From Pseudomonas sp. GM80 (GTDB taxonomy: Bacteria; Pseudomonadota; Gammaproteobacteria; Pseudomonadales; Pseudomonadaceae), in contig NZ_AKJD01000052.1 in the NCBI RefSeq assembly GCF_000282515.1, positions 27,590-91,589 of the forward strand: 64,000 nt of DNA, written 5' to 3'. This document shows positions 35,801 through 45,800 of this stretch, in pieces; position 1 is the stretch's first letter, and the number at the start of each line of letters is the position of its first letter. The notes beneath the pieces are model-generated. The model had not been told where the DNA came from, searched no databases, and worked only from the letters and a program-made list of their open reading frames with translations. A program made the position numbers and the translations under genes.

Positions 35801-38800
35801 CAGTTCCTCGACGATCCGTTCAGCGACGAACCGCACGCGCGGATGTACCGCACTGGCGACCTCGCGCGCTGGCTGGACGATGGCAACATCGAATACCTGG
35901 GACGCAACGACGATCAGGTGAAACTGCGCGGTGTACGGATTGAACTGGGTGAAATCGAGGCGGTGCTGAGTGCCCACGATGCGGTTCGCGAGTGCGTGGT
36001 GCTGGTGCGCGACGGGCGATTGCTCGCCTGGTTCACTGAAATCGAGTCGGTCGAGATCAGCGCCTTGCACCAGCATCTGCAAGCGCGACTGCCTGACACT
36101 TTAGTGCCAGCGGCTTACGTGCGCCTGGACAGCCTGCCGCTGACCGCCCACGGCAAACTCGACCGCAAGGCCTTGCCCGAGCCGGATCAGGACGCGTGGC
36201 TCAGCCGTGAATATGCAGCGCCGCAAGGCCCGGTCGAAGTGGCACTCGCGCAGATCTGGGCCGACGTACTGAACATCGAGCAGATCGGCCGCCACGACAA
36301 TTTCTTCGAACTGGGCGGCCATTCGCTGTTGGCGGTTAGCCTGATCGAGCGCATGCGTCAGGCCGGTTTGAGCGCCGATGTGCGCGTGCTGTTCAATCAG
36401 CCGAACCTGGCTGCGCTGGCACGGGCCTTGGGCAGTGGACGGGAAATCGAGGTGCCGGCCAATCTGATTCCGGCCGCTTGCACCCGCATCACGCCCGACA
36501 TGCTCACCCTGACCACGCTGGATCAGGCCAGCATCGAGCGCATCGTCGCGACGGTGCCCGGCGGCGCTGCCAATGTGCAGGACATCTATCCGCTGGCTCC
36601 CTTGCAGGAGGGCATTCTTTATCACCACCTGAGCGCCGAGCAGGGCGATCCGTACCTGCTGCAATCGCGTCTGGCCTTTGACAGCGTCCAACGTTTGCAG
36701 ACCTTCGCCGAACACTTGCAGCAGGTCATCGTCCGCCACGACATTCTGCGCACCAGCGTGGTCTGGGAAGGCTTGCCCAACCCGCAGCAAGTGGTCTGGC
36801 GCGAGGCCTGGATGGTTGTGCAGCAGGTGTCGCTGGATGTTCGGGATGGCGACATTCTTGAACAGTTGCACGCACGTTTCGACGCGCGGCATTACCGCCT
36901 CGATCTGACGCTGGCGCCGCTGATCCGCATGGTCTACGCCGAAGATCCGTTGCAACAGCGAGTCGTCGCCATTGTGCTGTTCCATCACTCGATTCTCGAC
37001 CACACCGCGATGGAGGTGATTGGCCGGGAAATGCACGCGTTGATGTTCGATCAACTCGACACGCTGACGCCGCCGATGCCTTACCGCAACTACGTGGCGC
37101 AGGCACGCCTTGGCGCCGATGAGCAGGAGCACGAAGCATTCTTCCGCGAGATGCTCGGCGATATCGATGAGCCGACCTTGCCCTTCGGTCTGCAGGATGT
37201 TCAGGGCGACGGGCGCGGCATCGAAGAAGCGCTGCAGCCGGTGGATGCCGCGCTCAATCTGCGTCTGCGGGAACAGGCCAGGCAATTGGGCGTCAGCCCG
37301 GCGAGCCTGATGCACATGGCCTGGGCGCAGGTGCTGGGCGTGGTCTGCGGGCGCCGCGACGTGGTCTTCGGCACTGTGTTGATGGGGCGGATGCAGGGCG
37401 GCGAGGGCGCCGACCGCACGCTCGGGGTATTCATCAACACCTTGCCGCTGCGCGTCGATCTCGCTGAAGGCGTGCGCGCCGGGGTGAAAACCACCCATGC
37501 ACGGCTGACGGCGCTGCTCGGTCATGAACACGCTTCGTTGGCGCTGGCCCAGCGTTGCTCGGCCATGGTCGGCTCCGCGCCGTTGTTCAGCGCCTTGCTC
37601 AACTACCGGCACAGCGCCGCCGCACAACAGCCGCGTGATGACCAAGGTATCTGGCAAGGCGTGCGCATGCTCGGTGGCGAGGAGCGCAGTAATTATCCGC
37701 TGACCCTGTCGGTCGATGATCTGGGCGAAGCCTTTGCCCTCAATGTGCTCGCGGTCGCAGAGATCGGCGCGCAACGGATCTGCAGTTACATGCACACCGC
37801 GCTCGAGCATCTGGTGACGGCACTGGAAGAGGCGCAGCAACGTCCACTCAACCGTTTGCCGGTGCTTTCGGTGGAGGAATACGAGCACTTGCTGCTTGGC
37901 TTCAACCAGCACTCCGCGGCCTATCCGCGTGGCGCGACGATTCACCGTTTGATCGAGGTTCAGGCCGAGCAGCAGCCGGATGCACTGGCAGTGGTTCAGG
38001 GCGGTCAGCAACTGACCTACGCTGAGCTCAATCAGCGCGCCAATCGCCTGGCCCATCACTTGCTCGGCCTCGGCGTGCAGCCCGATGACCGCATCGCCGT
38101 GTGCCTGCGCCGCAGCCCGGACATGCTCGTCGCGTTGCTGGCGATCCTCAAGGCCGGCGCCGGTTATGTGCCGGTCGATCCGGCGTACCCGGCGGAACGC
38201 ATCGCCTATCTGTTGCAGGACAGCGCGCCGATGGCGGTGCTGTCGCAGGCGTCGACGGCTGATTTGCTCGGCGCAGTGCCGCTGATTGATCTGGACAATC
38301 CCACTTGGCAGCACTTGTCCGAGAGCAATCCGCAACTGCCGACGCTGACCCCGGCGCACCTTGCCTACGTGATCTACACCTCCGGCTCCACCGGCCAGCC
38401 GAAGGGCGTGATGGTCGAACACGCGACGCTGGAAAACCTCGTGCACTGGCACTGCGAGGCCTTCGACCTGCGCGCCGGCAGCCACACGTCGAGCGTCGCC
38501 GGCTTCGGTTTCGATGCCATGGCGTGGGAGGTCTGGCCGGCGCTGTGTGTCGGCGCGACCCTGCACTTGCCGCCGCAAACGGTGAGCAACGAGCACCTCG
38601 ACGAGTTGCTGCAATGGTGGCGTACGCAGCCGTTGCAGGTGAGTTTCCTGCCGACGCCGGTTGCCGAGTTTGCGTTCAGTCGCGAGCTCGGCCACCCGAC
38701 CTTGCGCACGCTGTTGATCGGTGGCGACAAGCTGCGGCAGTTCCCGCGTGAACAGACCTTCGCGGTGATCAATAACTATGGCCCGACCGAAGCCACGGTG

Positions 38801-41800
38801 GTCGCTACCTCCGGCGCTATCGAGGCCGGGCAAGTGCTGCACATCGGTCGGCCGATCGCCAACGCGAAAATTTATCTGCTCGACGATCAGCAGCGCCCGG
38901 TACCGGTTGGCGTTGCGGGCGAGTTGTATGTCGGCGGTGCCGGTGTGGCGCGCGGTTATCTGCATCGTCCCGAGCTGACTGCCGAGCGCTTCCTCGACGA
39001 CCCGTTCAGCGACGAACCGCAGGCGCGCATGTACCGCACTGGTGACCTTGCACGCTGGCTCGCGGATGGCAGCGTCGAATACCTGGGGCGCAACGATGAT
39101 CAGGTCAAACTGCGCGGCGTGCGCATCGAACTGGGAGAAATCGAAGCGGCGTTGAGCGCTCATGAAGCCGTGCAGGATTGCGTGGTGCTGGTGCGCGACG
39201 GCCAGTTGCTGGCGTGGTTTACCGAACGCCTGAGCATCGACATCGAGGATCTGCGCAATCATCTGCAAGCGCAGTTGCCGCAAGCGCTGATGCCTGCCGC
39301 TTACGTGCGCCTCCAAGCACTGCCGCTGACTGCCAACGGCAAACTCGACCGCAAGGCATTGCCGCAGCCAGATCAAACGGCGTGGTTGAGCCGCGAATAT
39401 GCCGCGCCGCAAGGTTCGGTAGAAATCGCGCTGGCGCAGATCTGGGCGGACGTGCTCAAGGTCGAGCAGGTCGGTCGTCACGACAACTTCTTTGAACTGG
39501 GCGGGCATTCCTTGCTGGCGGTGACGCTGATCGAGCGCATGCGTCAGGTCGATCTGAGCACCGACGTGCGTGTGCTGTTCAGCCAGCCGACGTTGGCTGC
39601 GCTGGCTGCGGCGGTGGGCAGCGGTCGCGAAGTCAGCGTGCCGGACAATCTGATTCCGGCCGATTGCACACACATCACTGCGGACATGCTGCCGCTGGTG
39701 CAACTGGATCAGGCAAGCATCGAGCGCATTGTCGCCACGGTGCCGGGTGGTGCGGCCAATGTGCAGGATATTTATCCGCTGGCGCCGTTGCAGGAAGGGA
39801 TTCTGTATCACCACCTCAGCGCCGCGCAGGGTGATCCGTATCTGCTGCAATCATGTCTGGCCTTCGACAGCCTTGAGCGTTTTCAAGCGTTCGCGGCAGC
39901 ACTGCGTCAGGTCATGACGCGCCACGACATCCTGCGTACGTCGATTGTCTGGCAAGGGCTCGCGGCGCCTGTGCAAGTGGTCTGGCGGCGTGCCGAGCTG
40001 CCGGTACAAGCCGTGGCACTGGCGCCCGCGCAGGGTGAAGCCATCGATCAGTTGCGTGCGCGCTTCGATGCGCGCCACTGGCGTCTGCAGCTTGATCAGG
40101 CACCGCTGCTGCGTCTGGTGTATGCCCTCGATCCGGACAATCAGCGCGTGGTTGCCATGCTGTTGTTCCATCACATCGCCATGGACCACACCGCGCTGGC
40201 GGTGGTCAGCGAAGAAATGCAGGCGATTTTGCGCGGCGATGAGCGATTGCCGGCGCCCGCAGTGCCATACCGCAATTATGTCGCGCAGACCCGTCTTGGT
40301 GTCAGTGAACAAGAGCACGAAGTGTTCTTCCGCGAGATGCTCGGCGACATCGACGAACCGACGCTGCCGTTCGGTTTGCAGGACGTGCACGGCGACGGCA
40401 ATGACATCGAGGAAGTCTGCCAGCCGCTGCCTGCTGTGCTGGCGCAGCGTTTGCGCAGTCAGGCGCGGTTGCTTGGCGTCAGTGTCGCCAGCCTGTTCCA
40501 TCTCGCCTGGGCGCGGGTGCTGGCGGCAACGTCCGCTCAGGAGCGCGTGGTCTTCGGCACGGTGTTGCTCGGCCGCATGCAGGGTGGGGCGGGCGCGGAT
40601 CGTGGGCTGGGCATGTTCATCAACACCTTGCCATTGCGCGTGGATGTTGACGAAAGCAACGTGCGCGCCGGGGTCAAGGCGACCCATGCGCGGCTCAGTG
40701 CGCTGTTGGCCCACGAACATGCCTCGCTGGCGTTGGCCCAGCGTTGCAGCGCTGTCGCGGCGCCGTCGCCGCTGTTCAGCGCGATGCTCAATTACCGCCA
40801 TAGCGACAGCGAAGCTCAGCAAAATACCCAGCGTGAAGCCTGGCAGGGCATCGAATCCCTCGCCGGCGAGGAACGCACCAATTACCCGTTGACCCTCAAC
40901 GTCGATGATCTGGGCAGCGGCTTCCAACTGACCGTGATGACCCCGTCGCGCATCGGTGCGGCACGTATTGGCCAGTACATGGAGAACGCGCTGTTCGCGC
41001 TGGTTGAAGCGTTGCAGCAGACTCCGCAGCAACCGTTGAATCGCCTGACGGTGTTGGCGGACGAGGAGCGGCAGGCGATGCTGTTCGGCCGCAACGACAC
41101 CGCCGTCGATTACGACTTGCAGCAGACGCTGCACGGCTTGTTCGAAGCGCAGGTGCGGCGCACGCCACAGGCTGTGGCCGTCGTCGCCGACGATCAGACA
41201 TTGAGCTACGCGCAGTTGAACGAGCGCGCCAACCGCTTGGCCCGGCACTTGATCAGCCTCGGCGTACAAGTGGATTCACGGGTGGCGATCTGCGTCGAAC
41301 GCAGCCTGGAAATGGTTGTTGGCTTGCTGGCGATCAACAAGGCCGGTGCCGGTTATGTGCCGCTGGATCCGGCCTATCCGCCGGAGCGCCTCGCCTACAT
41401 GCTCGAAGACAGCGCGCCAGCCGTGGTGCTGGTACACGCGGCGACCCGCGAGTTGCTGGGGGATATCAAGGCGGTCGATCTTGACCAGAACACCTGGCAA
41501 TCCCTGTCCGCCGACAATCCGCAAATCCCGGCGCTGACCCCACAACACACTGCCTACGTGATCTACACCTCCGGCTCCACAGGTCAACCGAAAGGCGTGG
41601 TCAATGAGCATGCCGGTGTGGTCAACCGCTTGTTGTGGATGCAGGACGCTTATCGTCTGACGGCTGCCGATTCGGTGTTGCAGAAAACTCCGTTCAGCTT
41701 CGACGTATCGGTGTGGGAGTTCTTCTGGCCGTTGATGACCGGCGCGCGACTGGTCATGGCGCGGCCCGACGGGCACAAGGATCCGCAATATCTGAGCGAA

Positions 41801-42871
41801 GTGATCGAACGTGAAAACATCACCACGCTGCACTTTGTGCCGTCGATGCTCGACGTGTTCCTCGCCAACAGCGACACCGCGCGCTGCGACGGCGTGCGTC
41901 GGGTGATGTGCAGCGGTGAAGCGTTGCCGGGCAGTCTGGTAAGACGTTTCAAACTCCAGTTAACGGGCAGCAAGTTGCATAACCTCTACGGCCCGACTGA
42001 AGCCGCCGTCGATGTCACCGCGTGGAACTGCGCCGGGCCTATCGAGCAGACCCCGGACAATACGCCGATCGGCAAACCGATCGCCAACACCCGCCTGTAC
42101 ATCCTCGATGCGCAACAGCAACTGGTGCCGCAAGGCGTGATCGGCGAGCTGTACATCGCTGGCGTGCAGGTGGCGCGCGGTTATCTGAACCGGCCTGAGT
42201 TGAGTGCCGAACGTTTCCTCGATGATCCTTTCCATCCGAACGGGCGGATGTATCGCACCGGCGACGTCGCGCGATATCGGCCTGACGGCAATATCGAATA
42301 CCTGGGCCGTAACGATGATCAGGTGAAGATTCGCGGTCTGCGCATTGAACTGGGCGAAATTCAGGCACGTCTTGCCCAGATCGAAGGTGTGCAGGAAGCC
42401 GTGGTGGTCGCCCGAGAAGACATGCCAGGCGATAAACGTCTGGTTGCCTATTACACCGGTGAACGCCTGGAAATCGACGTGCTGCGCAGTCGTTTGCTTG
42501 AGCACTTGCCGGACTACATGGTGCCTGCCGTGTTCGTGCATCTCGACGCTTTGCCGCTCAGCCCCAATGGCAAGCTCGACCGCAAGGCGCTGCCGGCGCC
42601 GGACCGGCAAGCGCTGAAAACCCGCGAATACGAAGCCCCGGTCGGCGACGTCGAAATCACCCTTGCACGGCTCTGGGCCGAACTGCTCAACGTCGAGCGG
42701 GTAGGGCGCCACGATCACTTTTTTGAGCTGGGCGGTCACTCGCTGCTGGCGGTCAGTCTGATCGGCCGGTTGCGTCAGGAAGGCATGGAAGCCGATGTCA
42801 GGGCGTTGTTTGAACAACCGACCCTGGCCGGCTACGCCGCAATTACCGAAAGAATGGAGATCGTCCTGTGA
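29861..42871 (+). CDS. Lipopeptide NRPS 2: modules 3-6 (four C/E-A-T modules)
   Basis: A 4336-aa elongation synthetase. Residues 1-60 form a TubC-like N-terminal docking domain (MHFSELMAVISTHAIRLQQE, then a DALWDSLAAHKAQLLELV helix). Four modules follow, all with dual C/E-type condensation domains (VQDIY...YHH-N6-GDPY; HHxxxDH), so residues 2-5 arriving from upstream become D. Codes: A3 (Asp742) DFWNIGMVH, Thr; A4 (Asp1823) DAWFLGNVV, Leu; A5 (Asp2885) DAWFLGNVV, Leu; A6 (Asp3948) DVWHMSLVD, Ser. Carrier serines are 1096, 2155, 3217 and 4294, each in ELGGHS. It has no thioesterase. The stop overlaps the GTG start of NRPS3 (GTGA), giving translational coupling. The 251-bp gap from NRPS1 is unusual by comparison. 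Confidence 0.93.
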   Translation: MHFSELMAVISTHAIRLQQEDEDLVILGSDDALDDALWDSLAAHKAQLLELVAEHGGDWLSPAFRITPDMLPLVNLAQDALDRIVATVPGGAANVQDIYPLSALQEGMLYHHLSAVAGDPYISQARFVFDSQQRLNAFADALRWVVKRHDILRTSFVWEYLDEAVQVVWREAPLVCQAISVDGDRDVLTQLLERHDPQHFRLDMQQAPLLRMVYAQDPAQGRVVALLLFHHMIMDHVALDVLRREIQAFLLGQTTQVPAAVPYRDHLAMARSAGNQQAQEAFFREMLADIDEPTLPCGLQDVQGDGHAIEEAALLLDSRLSRRLREQARQLGVSVASLTHLALARVLGQLSGRTAVVFGTVLLGRMDAGEGGEQALGMFINTLPLRVDVGEQSVRAGVLATHRRLTALLAHEQASLALAQRCSAVAVPTPLFSAILNYRHSSVEEVADVVDIAPGVQVLGARERTNYPLTINIDDLGEDLRITALADEALGAERMVAYLNTALESLTAALQSSADVALQALNILPASEREQLLRGINSPVTQFPEKPLIHQQFEAHAQARPDATALIFDGQTLNYGELNRRANQVAHHLLALNIRPDDRVAICVERGPQMIIGLLGVLKAGAGYVPIDPAYPLERIHFTLQDSAPAAVLLQAATRECVADLDVPQIDLDSGQLKAELDSNPQIPELTPAHLAYVIYTSGSTGLPKGVMVEHRNVARLFSATHDWFQFNQQDTWALFHSFAFDFSVWEIWGALAFGGQLLLVPQAVSRSPDDCYALLCQTGVTVLNQTPSAFRQLIAAQGRSQLQHSLREVIFGGEALEPGLLKPWYARVGNAGTRLVNMYGITETTVHVTYRPLQAADAQLLGVSPIGVRIPDLQLYVLDARREPVPVGVIGELYVGGAGVARGYLNREALTAERFINDPFSENGQARLYKTGDLARWAADGSLEYLGRNDDQVKIRGFRIELGEIEARLSACAGVREAVVIAREDSPGDQRLVAYWLADAGAAPDVVQLRDQLLVSLAEYMVPSAFVRLDALPLTANGKLDRKALPQPDSDDFVRRGFEAPVGAVENLIAGLWQTLLGVEEVGRHDNFFELGGHSLLAVKLIERMRQQDLHCDVRVLFGQPSVAALAATLSSERAIVVPDNLIEPGCTRITPAMLPLAHLDQVAIDRVVASVPGGVANVQDIYALAPLQAGILYHHLATSAGDPYVLQAQFAFDGLAQIKTFVRALNCVIKRHDILRTGIFWEGLEEAVQVVCREAPLALERVDADELDGDVLEQMQARFDPRHYRLDLNRAPLMRFAYTEDQPQKRWIGMLLLHHIVLDHTALEVLIAEMNDVMLGRSSDLPPPVQYRQFVAQARLGADDQAHETFFREMLADIDEPTVAFGLQDVHGDGSDILDSQSDLDAGLGQRLREQARRLGISVASLVHQAWAQVLAQVSGQQDVVFGTVLLGRMQGGEGADRALGMFINTLPLRVSVGADAVESAVRATHARLAQLLGHEQASLALAQRCSGIGGAQTLFSTLLNYRHSAPESAAVTWQGVQILSSRERSNYPLVVSVDDLGEGFRLSVQAVPQVDGARVCDYLQTALHSLVTALEYTPTAPLQQLTIVSPSERQRVLVGFNISGREYPPAQTVPRLFEAQVLAQPEALAVLQGGQQLSYRELNQRANRLAHHLIGLGVQLDDRVALCLRRGPDMLVALLAILKAGAGYVPIDPDYPAERIAYLLQDSDPIAVLAQASTRDLLGAVPVIDLHASDWRHLPDENPQQPGLTPANLAYVIYTSGSTGQPKGVMVEHRTLENLVHWHAAAFDLYAGSHTASVAGCGFDAMAWEVWPALCVGATVHLPPASIGNEHLDELLEWWRAQPLQVSFLPTPVAEYAFSRGLGHPTLRTLLIGGDKLRQFPRDQTFDVINNYGPTEATVVATSGRIEPGRVLHIGRPIANAKVYLLDRQQQPVPTGVQGELYVGGAGVARGYLNRPELTAAQFLDDPFSDEPHARMYRTGDLARWLDDGNIEYLGRNDDQVKLRGVRIELGEIEAVLSAHDAVRECVVLVRDGRLLAWFTEIESVEISALHQHLQARLPDTLVPAAYVRLDSLPLTAHGKLDRKALPEPDQDAWLSREYAAPQGPVEVALAQIWADVLNIEQIGRHDNFFELGGHSLLAVSLIERMRQAGLSADVRVLFNQPNLAALARALGSGREIEVPANLIPAACTRITPDMLTLTTLDQASIERIVATVPGGAANVQDIYPLAPLQEGILYHHLSAEQGDPYLLQSRLAFDSVQRLQTFAEHLQQVIVRHDILRTSVVWEGLPNPQQVVWREAWMVVQQVSLDVRDGDILEQLHARFDARHYRLDLTLAPLIRMVYAEDPLQQRVVAIVLFHHSILDHTAMEVIGREMHALMFDQLDTLTPPMPYRNYVAQARLGADEQEHEAFFREMLGDIDEPTLPFGLQDVQGDGRGIEEALQPVDAALNLRLREQARQLGVSPASLMHMAWAQVLGVVCGRRDVVFGTVLMGRMQGGEGADRTLGVFINTLPLRVDLAEGVRAGVKTTHARLTALLGHEHASLALAQRCSAMVGSAPLFSALLNYRHSAAAQQPRDDQGIWQGVRMLGGEERSNYPLTLSVDDLGEAFALNVLAVAEIGAQRICSYMHTALEHLVTALEEAQQRPLNRLPVLSVEEYEHLLLGFNQHSAAYPRGATIHRLIEVQAEQQPDALAVVQGGQQLTYAELNQRANRLAHHLLGLGVQPDDRIAVCLRRSPDMLVALLAILKAGAGYVPVDPAYPAERIAYLLQDSAPMAVLSQASTADLLGAVPLIDLDNPTWQHLSESNPQLPTLTPAHLAYVIYTSGSTGQPKGVMVEHATLENLVHWHCEAFDLRAGSHTSSVAGFGFDAMAWEVWPALCVGATLHLPPQTVSNEHLDELLQWWRTQPLQVSFLPTPVAEFAFSRELGHPTLRTLLIGGDKLRQFPREQTFAVINNYGPTEATVVATSGAIEAGQVLHIGRPIANAKIYLLDDQQRPVPVGVAGELYVGGAGVARGYLHRPELTAERFLDDPFSDEPQARMYRTGDLARWLADGSVEYLGRNDDQVKLRGVRIELGEIEAALSAHEAVQDCVVLVRDGQLLAWFTERLSIDIEDLRNHLQAQLPQALMPAAYVRLQALPLTANGKLDRKALPQPDQTAWLSREYAAPQGSVEIALAQIWADVLKVEQVGRHDNFFELGGHSLLAVTLIERMRQVDLSTDVRVLFSQPTLAALAAAVGSGREVSVPDNLIPADCTHITADMLPLVQLDQASIERIVATVPGGAANVQDIYPLAPLQEGILYHHLSAAQGDPYLLQSCLAFDSLERFQAFAAALRQVMTRHDILRTSIVWQGLAAPVQVVWRRAELPVQAVALAPAQGEAIDQLRARFDARHWRLQLDQAPLLRLVYALDPDNQRVVAMLLFHHIAMDHTALAVVSEEMQAILRGDERLPAPAVPYRNYVAQTRLGVSEQEHEVFFREMLGDIDEPTLPFGLQDVHGDGNDIEEVCQPLPAVLAQRLRSQARLLGVSVASLFHLAWARVLAATSAQERVVFGTVLLGRMQGGAGADRGLGMFINTLPLRVDVDESNVRAGVKATHARLSALLAHEHASLALAQRCSAVAAPSPLFSAMLNYRHSDSEAQQNTQREAWQGIESLAGEERTNYPLTLNVDDLGSGFQLTVMTPSRIGAARIGQYMENALFALVEALQQTPQQPLNRLTVLADEERQAMLFGRNDTAVDYDLQQTLHGLFEAQVRRTPQAVAVVADDQTLSYAQLNERANRLARHLISLGVQVDSRVAICVERSLEMVVGLLAINKAGAGYVPLDPAYPPERLAYMLEDSAPAVVLVHAATRELLGDIKAVDLDQNTWQSLSADNPQIPALTPQHTAYVIYTSGSTGQPKGVVNEHAGVVNRLLWMQDAYRLTAADSVLQKTPFSFDVSVWEFFWPLMTGARLVMARPDGHKDPQYLSEVIERENITTLHFVPSMLDVFLANSDTARCDGVRRVMCSGEALPGSLVRRFKLQLTGSKLHNLYGPTEAAVDVTAWNCAGPIEQTPDNTPIGKPIANTRLYILDAQQQLVPQGVIGELYIAGVQVARGYLNRPELSAERFLDDPFHPNGRMYRTGDVARYRPDGNIEYLGRNDDQVKIRGLRIELGEIQARLAQIEGVQEAVVVAREDMPGDKRLVAYYTGERLEIDVLRSRLLEHLPDYMVPAVFVHLDALPLSPNGKLDRKALPAPDRQALKTREYEAPVGDVEITLARLWAELLNVERVGRHDHFFELGGHSLLAVSLIGRLRQEGMEADVRALFEQPTLAGYAAITERMEIVL

Positions 42872-45800
42872 ATGTGCTCGAACTGTTGGCAACCCTGAAG
42901 GCAAAAGACATTCAGTTGGCGGTGACCGATGAGCAATTGCGCGTCAATGGCAACAAACAGGCGTTGAGCGATCCGGCGCTGCTGGCCGCGCTGCGTGAGC
43001 ACAAACCGGCGTTGATCGAGCTGATCAAGGCCGGCCAATATTCAGCCACCCGCGTTGGCCAGATCGAGGTGCCGGCCAATGGCATTCTTCCCGGCACTAC
43101 GCACATCACCCCAGCGATGGTGACCCTGGCTGAAGTCGATCAGCCAACCCTCGACCGCTTGATTGCCGAGGTACCGGGCGGCGCCGCCAACGTGCAGGAC
43201 ATCTATCCCCTGGCGCCGTTGCAGGAAGGCATTCTCTATCACCACGCCAGCAATGAGCAGGGCGATCCGTACGTCATGCAATCGTACTTCGCGTTCAGCA
43301 GCCGTGAGCGATTGCAGGATTTTGCCCAGGCGTTGCAAAAGGTCATCGATCGCCACGACATCCTGCGCACGGCGGTGCATTGGGAGGGGCTGGACGTGCC
43401 GCTGCAAGTGGTCTGGCGCCAGGCGCAGCTGCCGATGGAAGAAGTCGCGGTGCACGCCAGCGAAAGCGCTGTGCTGCTGCAATTGCACGAGCGCTTCGAT
43501 GCGCGGCATTTCCGTCTCGACGTCAAGTACGCACCGATGATGCGTCTGGCCTACGCGTGGGATGAGGACGGCCAGCGTGTGGTCGCGACGTTGTTGTTCC
43601 ATCACATGGCGCTGGACCACTCGGCGCTCGACGTGGTGCGTCACGAACTGCTCGCCTGCCTCACCGGCCGGGATGAATTGCTCGGACGCCCGGTGCCGTT
43701 TCGCAATTACGTCGCGCAAGCGCGGCTGGGCATCAGCGAAGCTGAGCACGAGGCGTTTTTCCGCGAGATGCTCGCTGACATTGCCGAGCCGACGCTGCCG
43801 TACGGTTTGCAGGATGTGCAGGGTGACGGCCTCGGAATCGCCGAGCTGAGCCTGCCGATCAACCCGCTGCTCGGCCAGCGTCTGCGCGCGCAGGCGCGGC
43901 AGCTCGGTGTGAGCGCGGCGAGCCTGTTTCATCTGGGCTGGGCGCAGGTATTGGCCACGCTCACCGGCAAGCAAAACGTGGTGTTCGGTACGGTGCTGAT
44001 GGGACGCATGCAGGGCGCCGAAGCCACCGAACGGGCGCTGGGGATCTTCATCAACACCTTGCCGCTGCGGGTCGATGTCGATGCGCAAGGCGTGCGAGCG
44101 GCGGTGGAGGCGACCCACAAACGCCTGACCACGCTGATGCGCCACGAACACGCGCCGCTGGCACTGGCCCAGCGTTGCAGCGGCGTGGTCGCGCCGACGC
44201 CGTTGTTCAGTGCCTTGCTCAATTACCGTCACAGCCACACGGCGGCGACGGCCAGTGCTGAAACTCTCGCCGCGTGGCAAGGCATCAGCACCCTCAGTTC
44301 CGAAGAACGCACCAACTATCCGCTGACCCTGAGCATCGATGATTTCGGCGACGCGTTCAGCCTGACATTGCTGGCCACCACCGAGGTCGACCCCCAGCGC
44401 ATCTGCGATTACCTGCACTGCGCCCTGGAAAGTCTGGTGTTGGCACTGGAGCAGGCGCCCGATACTGCGATCAACCAATTGCCGATTCTCCCCGCAGCAG
44501 AGCGCGAGCAGGTGCTGTTGGCGTTCAATGCTAACCACGCCGATTACCCGGCAACGCTGACCATCGCTCAACGTTTCGAAGCGCAAGTGGCGCAGCGGCC
44601 AGAAGCTGTGGCAGCACAGTTTTTAGCTGAGCAATTGAGCTATGCCGAGCTCAACCGGCAGGCCAACGCCTTGGCCCATCACCTGATTGCACTGGGGGTG
44701 AAGCCCGACGATCGCGTCGCCATCGTCGCCCGCCGAGGCCTCGATACGTTGGTCGGGCTGGTGGCGATACTCAAGGCGGGCGCCGGTTATGTGCCGGTCG
44801 ACCCGGCGCACCCGGCCGAGCGTCTGCATTACTTGCTCAGCGACAGCGCGCCCGTTGCCGTGCTCACCCAGAACGCTCTGCGCGAGCGTTTGCCGGCGCT
44901 GGAAGTGCCAGTGATCGATCTAGACCCGCTGACCTGGCCGCTCAGCGAAACCTCTGATCCGCACGTGCCGGGCCTGACCACTGCGAATCTGGCCTACGTG
45001 ATCTACACCTCCGGTTCCACCGGCCTGCCCAAAGGCGTGATGGTCGAACACCGCACCTTGTCGAATCTGGTCGATTGGCATTGCAGCGCGTTTGATCTGT
45101 GCGCTGGTCGCCACACTTCAAGCCTTGCCGGCTTCGGTTTCGACGCCATGGCCTGGGAAGTCTGGCCGGCGATGTGCGCCGGCGCGACCCTGCACTTGGC
45201 ACCGACTCACGAAGGCAGCGAGGACATCGATGCGCTGCTCGATTGGTGGCGCGCACAGCCACTGGATGTGAGCTTTCTGCCGACGCCGGTGGCCGAATAC
45301 GCCTTCAGCCAAAACCTCGAACACCCGACGCTGCGTACGCTGCTGATCGGTGGCGACCGCTTGCGCCAGTTCAGCCGCAATCAGCAATTTGATGTGATCA
45401 ACAACTACGGCCCGACCGAAGCCACCGTGGTCGCGACCTCTGGTCGAATCGAGGCGGGCGACGCCTTGCACATCGGCAAACCGGTGGCCAATGCCACGGT
45501 GTACCTGCTCGATGAACAGCAGCGTCCGGTGCCGATTGGCGTCATGGGCGAGTTGTACGTTGGCGGCGCCGGGGTTGCGCGCGGCTATTTGAACCGCGCC
45601 GAGCTGAGCGCCGAGCGCTTCCTGCATGACCCGTTCAGCCCCTCGCCGAATGCGCGTATGTACCGTACCGGCGACCTCGCACGCTGGCGCGCCGACGGCA
45701 CGCTCGAGTACCTGGGACGTAACGACGATCAGGTGAAAATCCGTGGCGTGCGCATCGAACTCGGCGAAATCGAAACCCGCCTCAATCAATTGCCCGGCAT

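Noticed and set aside
36101..39850. Open frame of about 1250 codons on the minus strand within NRPS2
   Set aside because: It is a shadow of GC-rich codon use in the NRPS gene. It has no ribosome site or domain, and its repeats mirror the NRPS modules.
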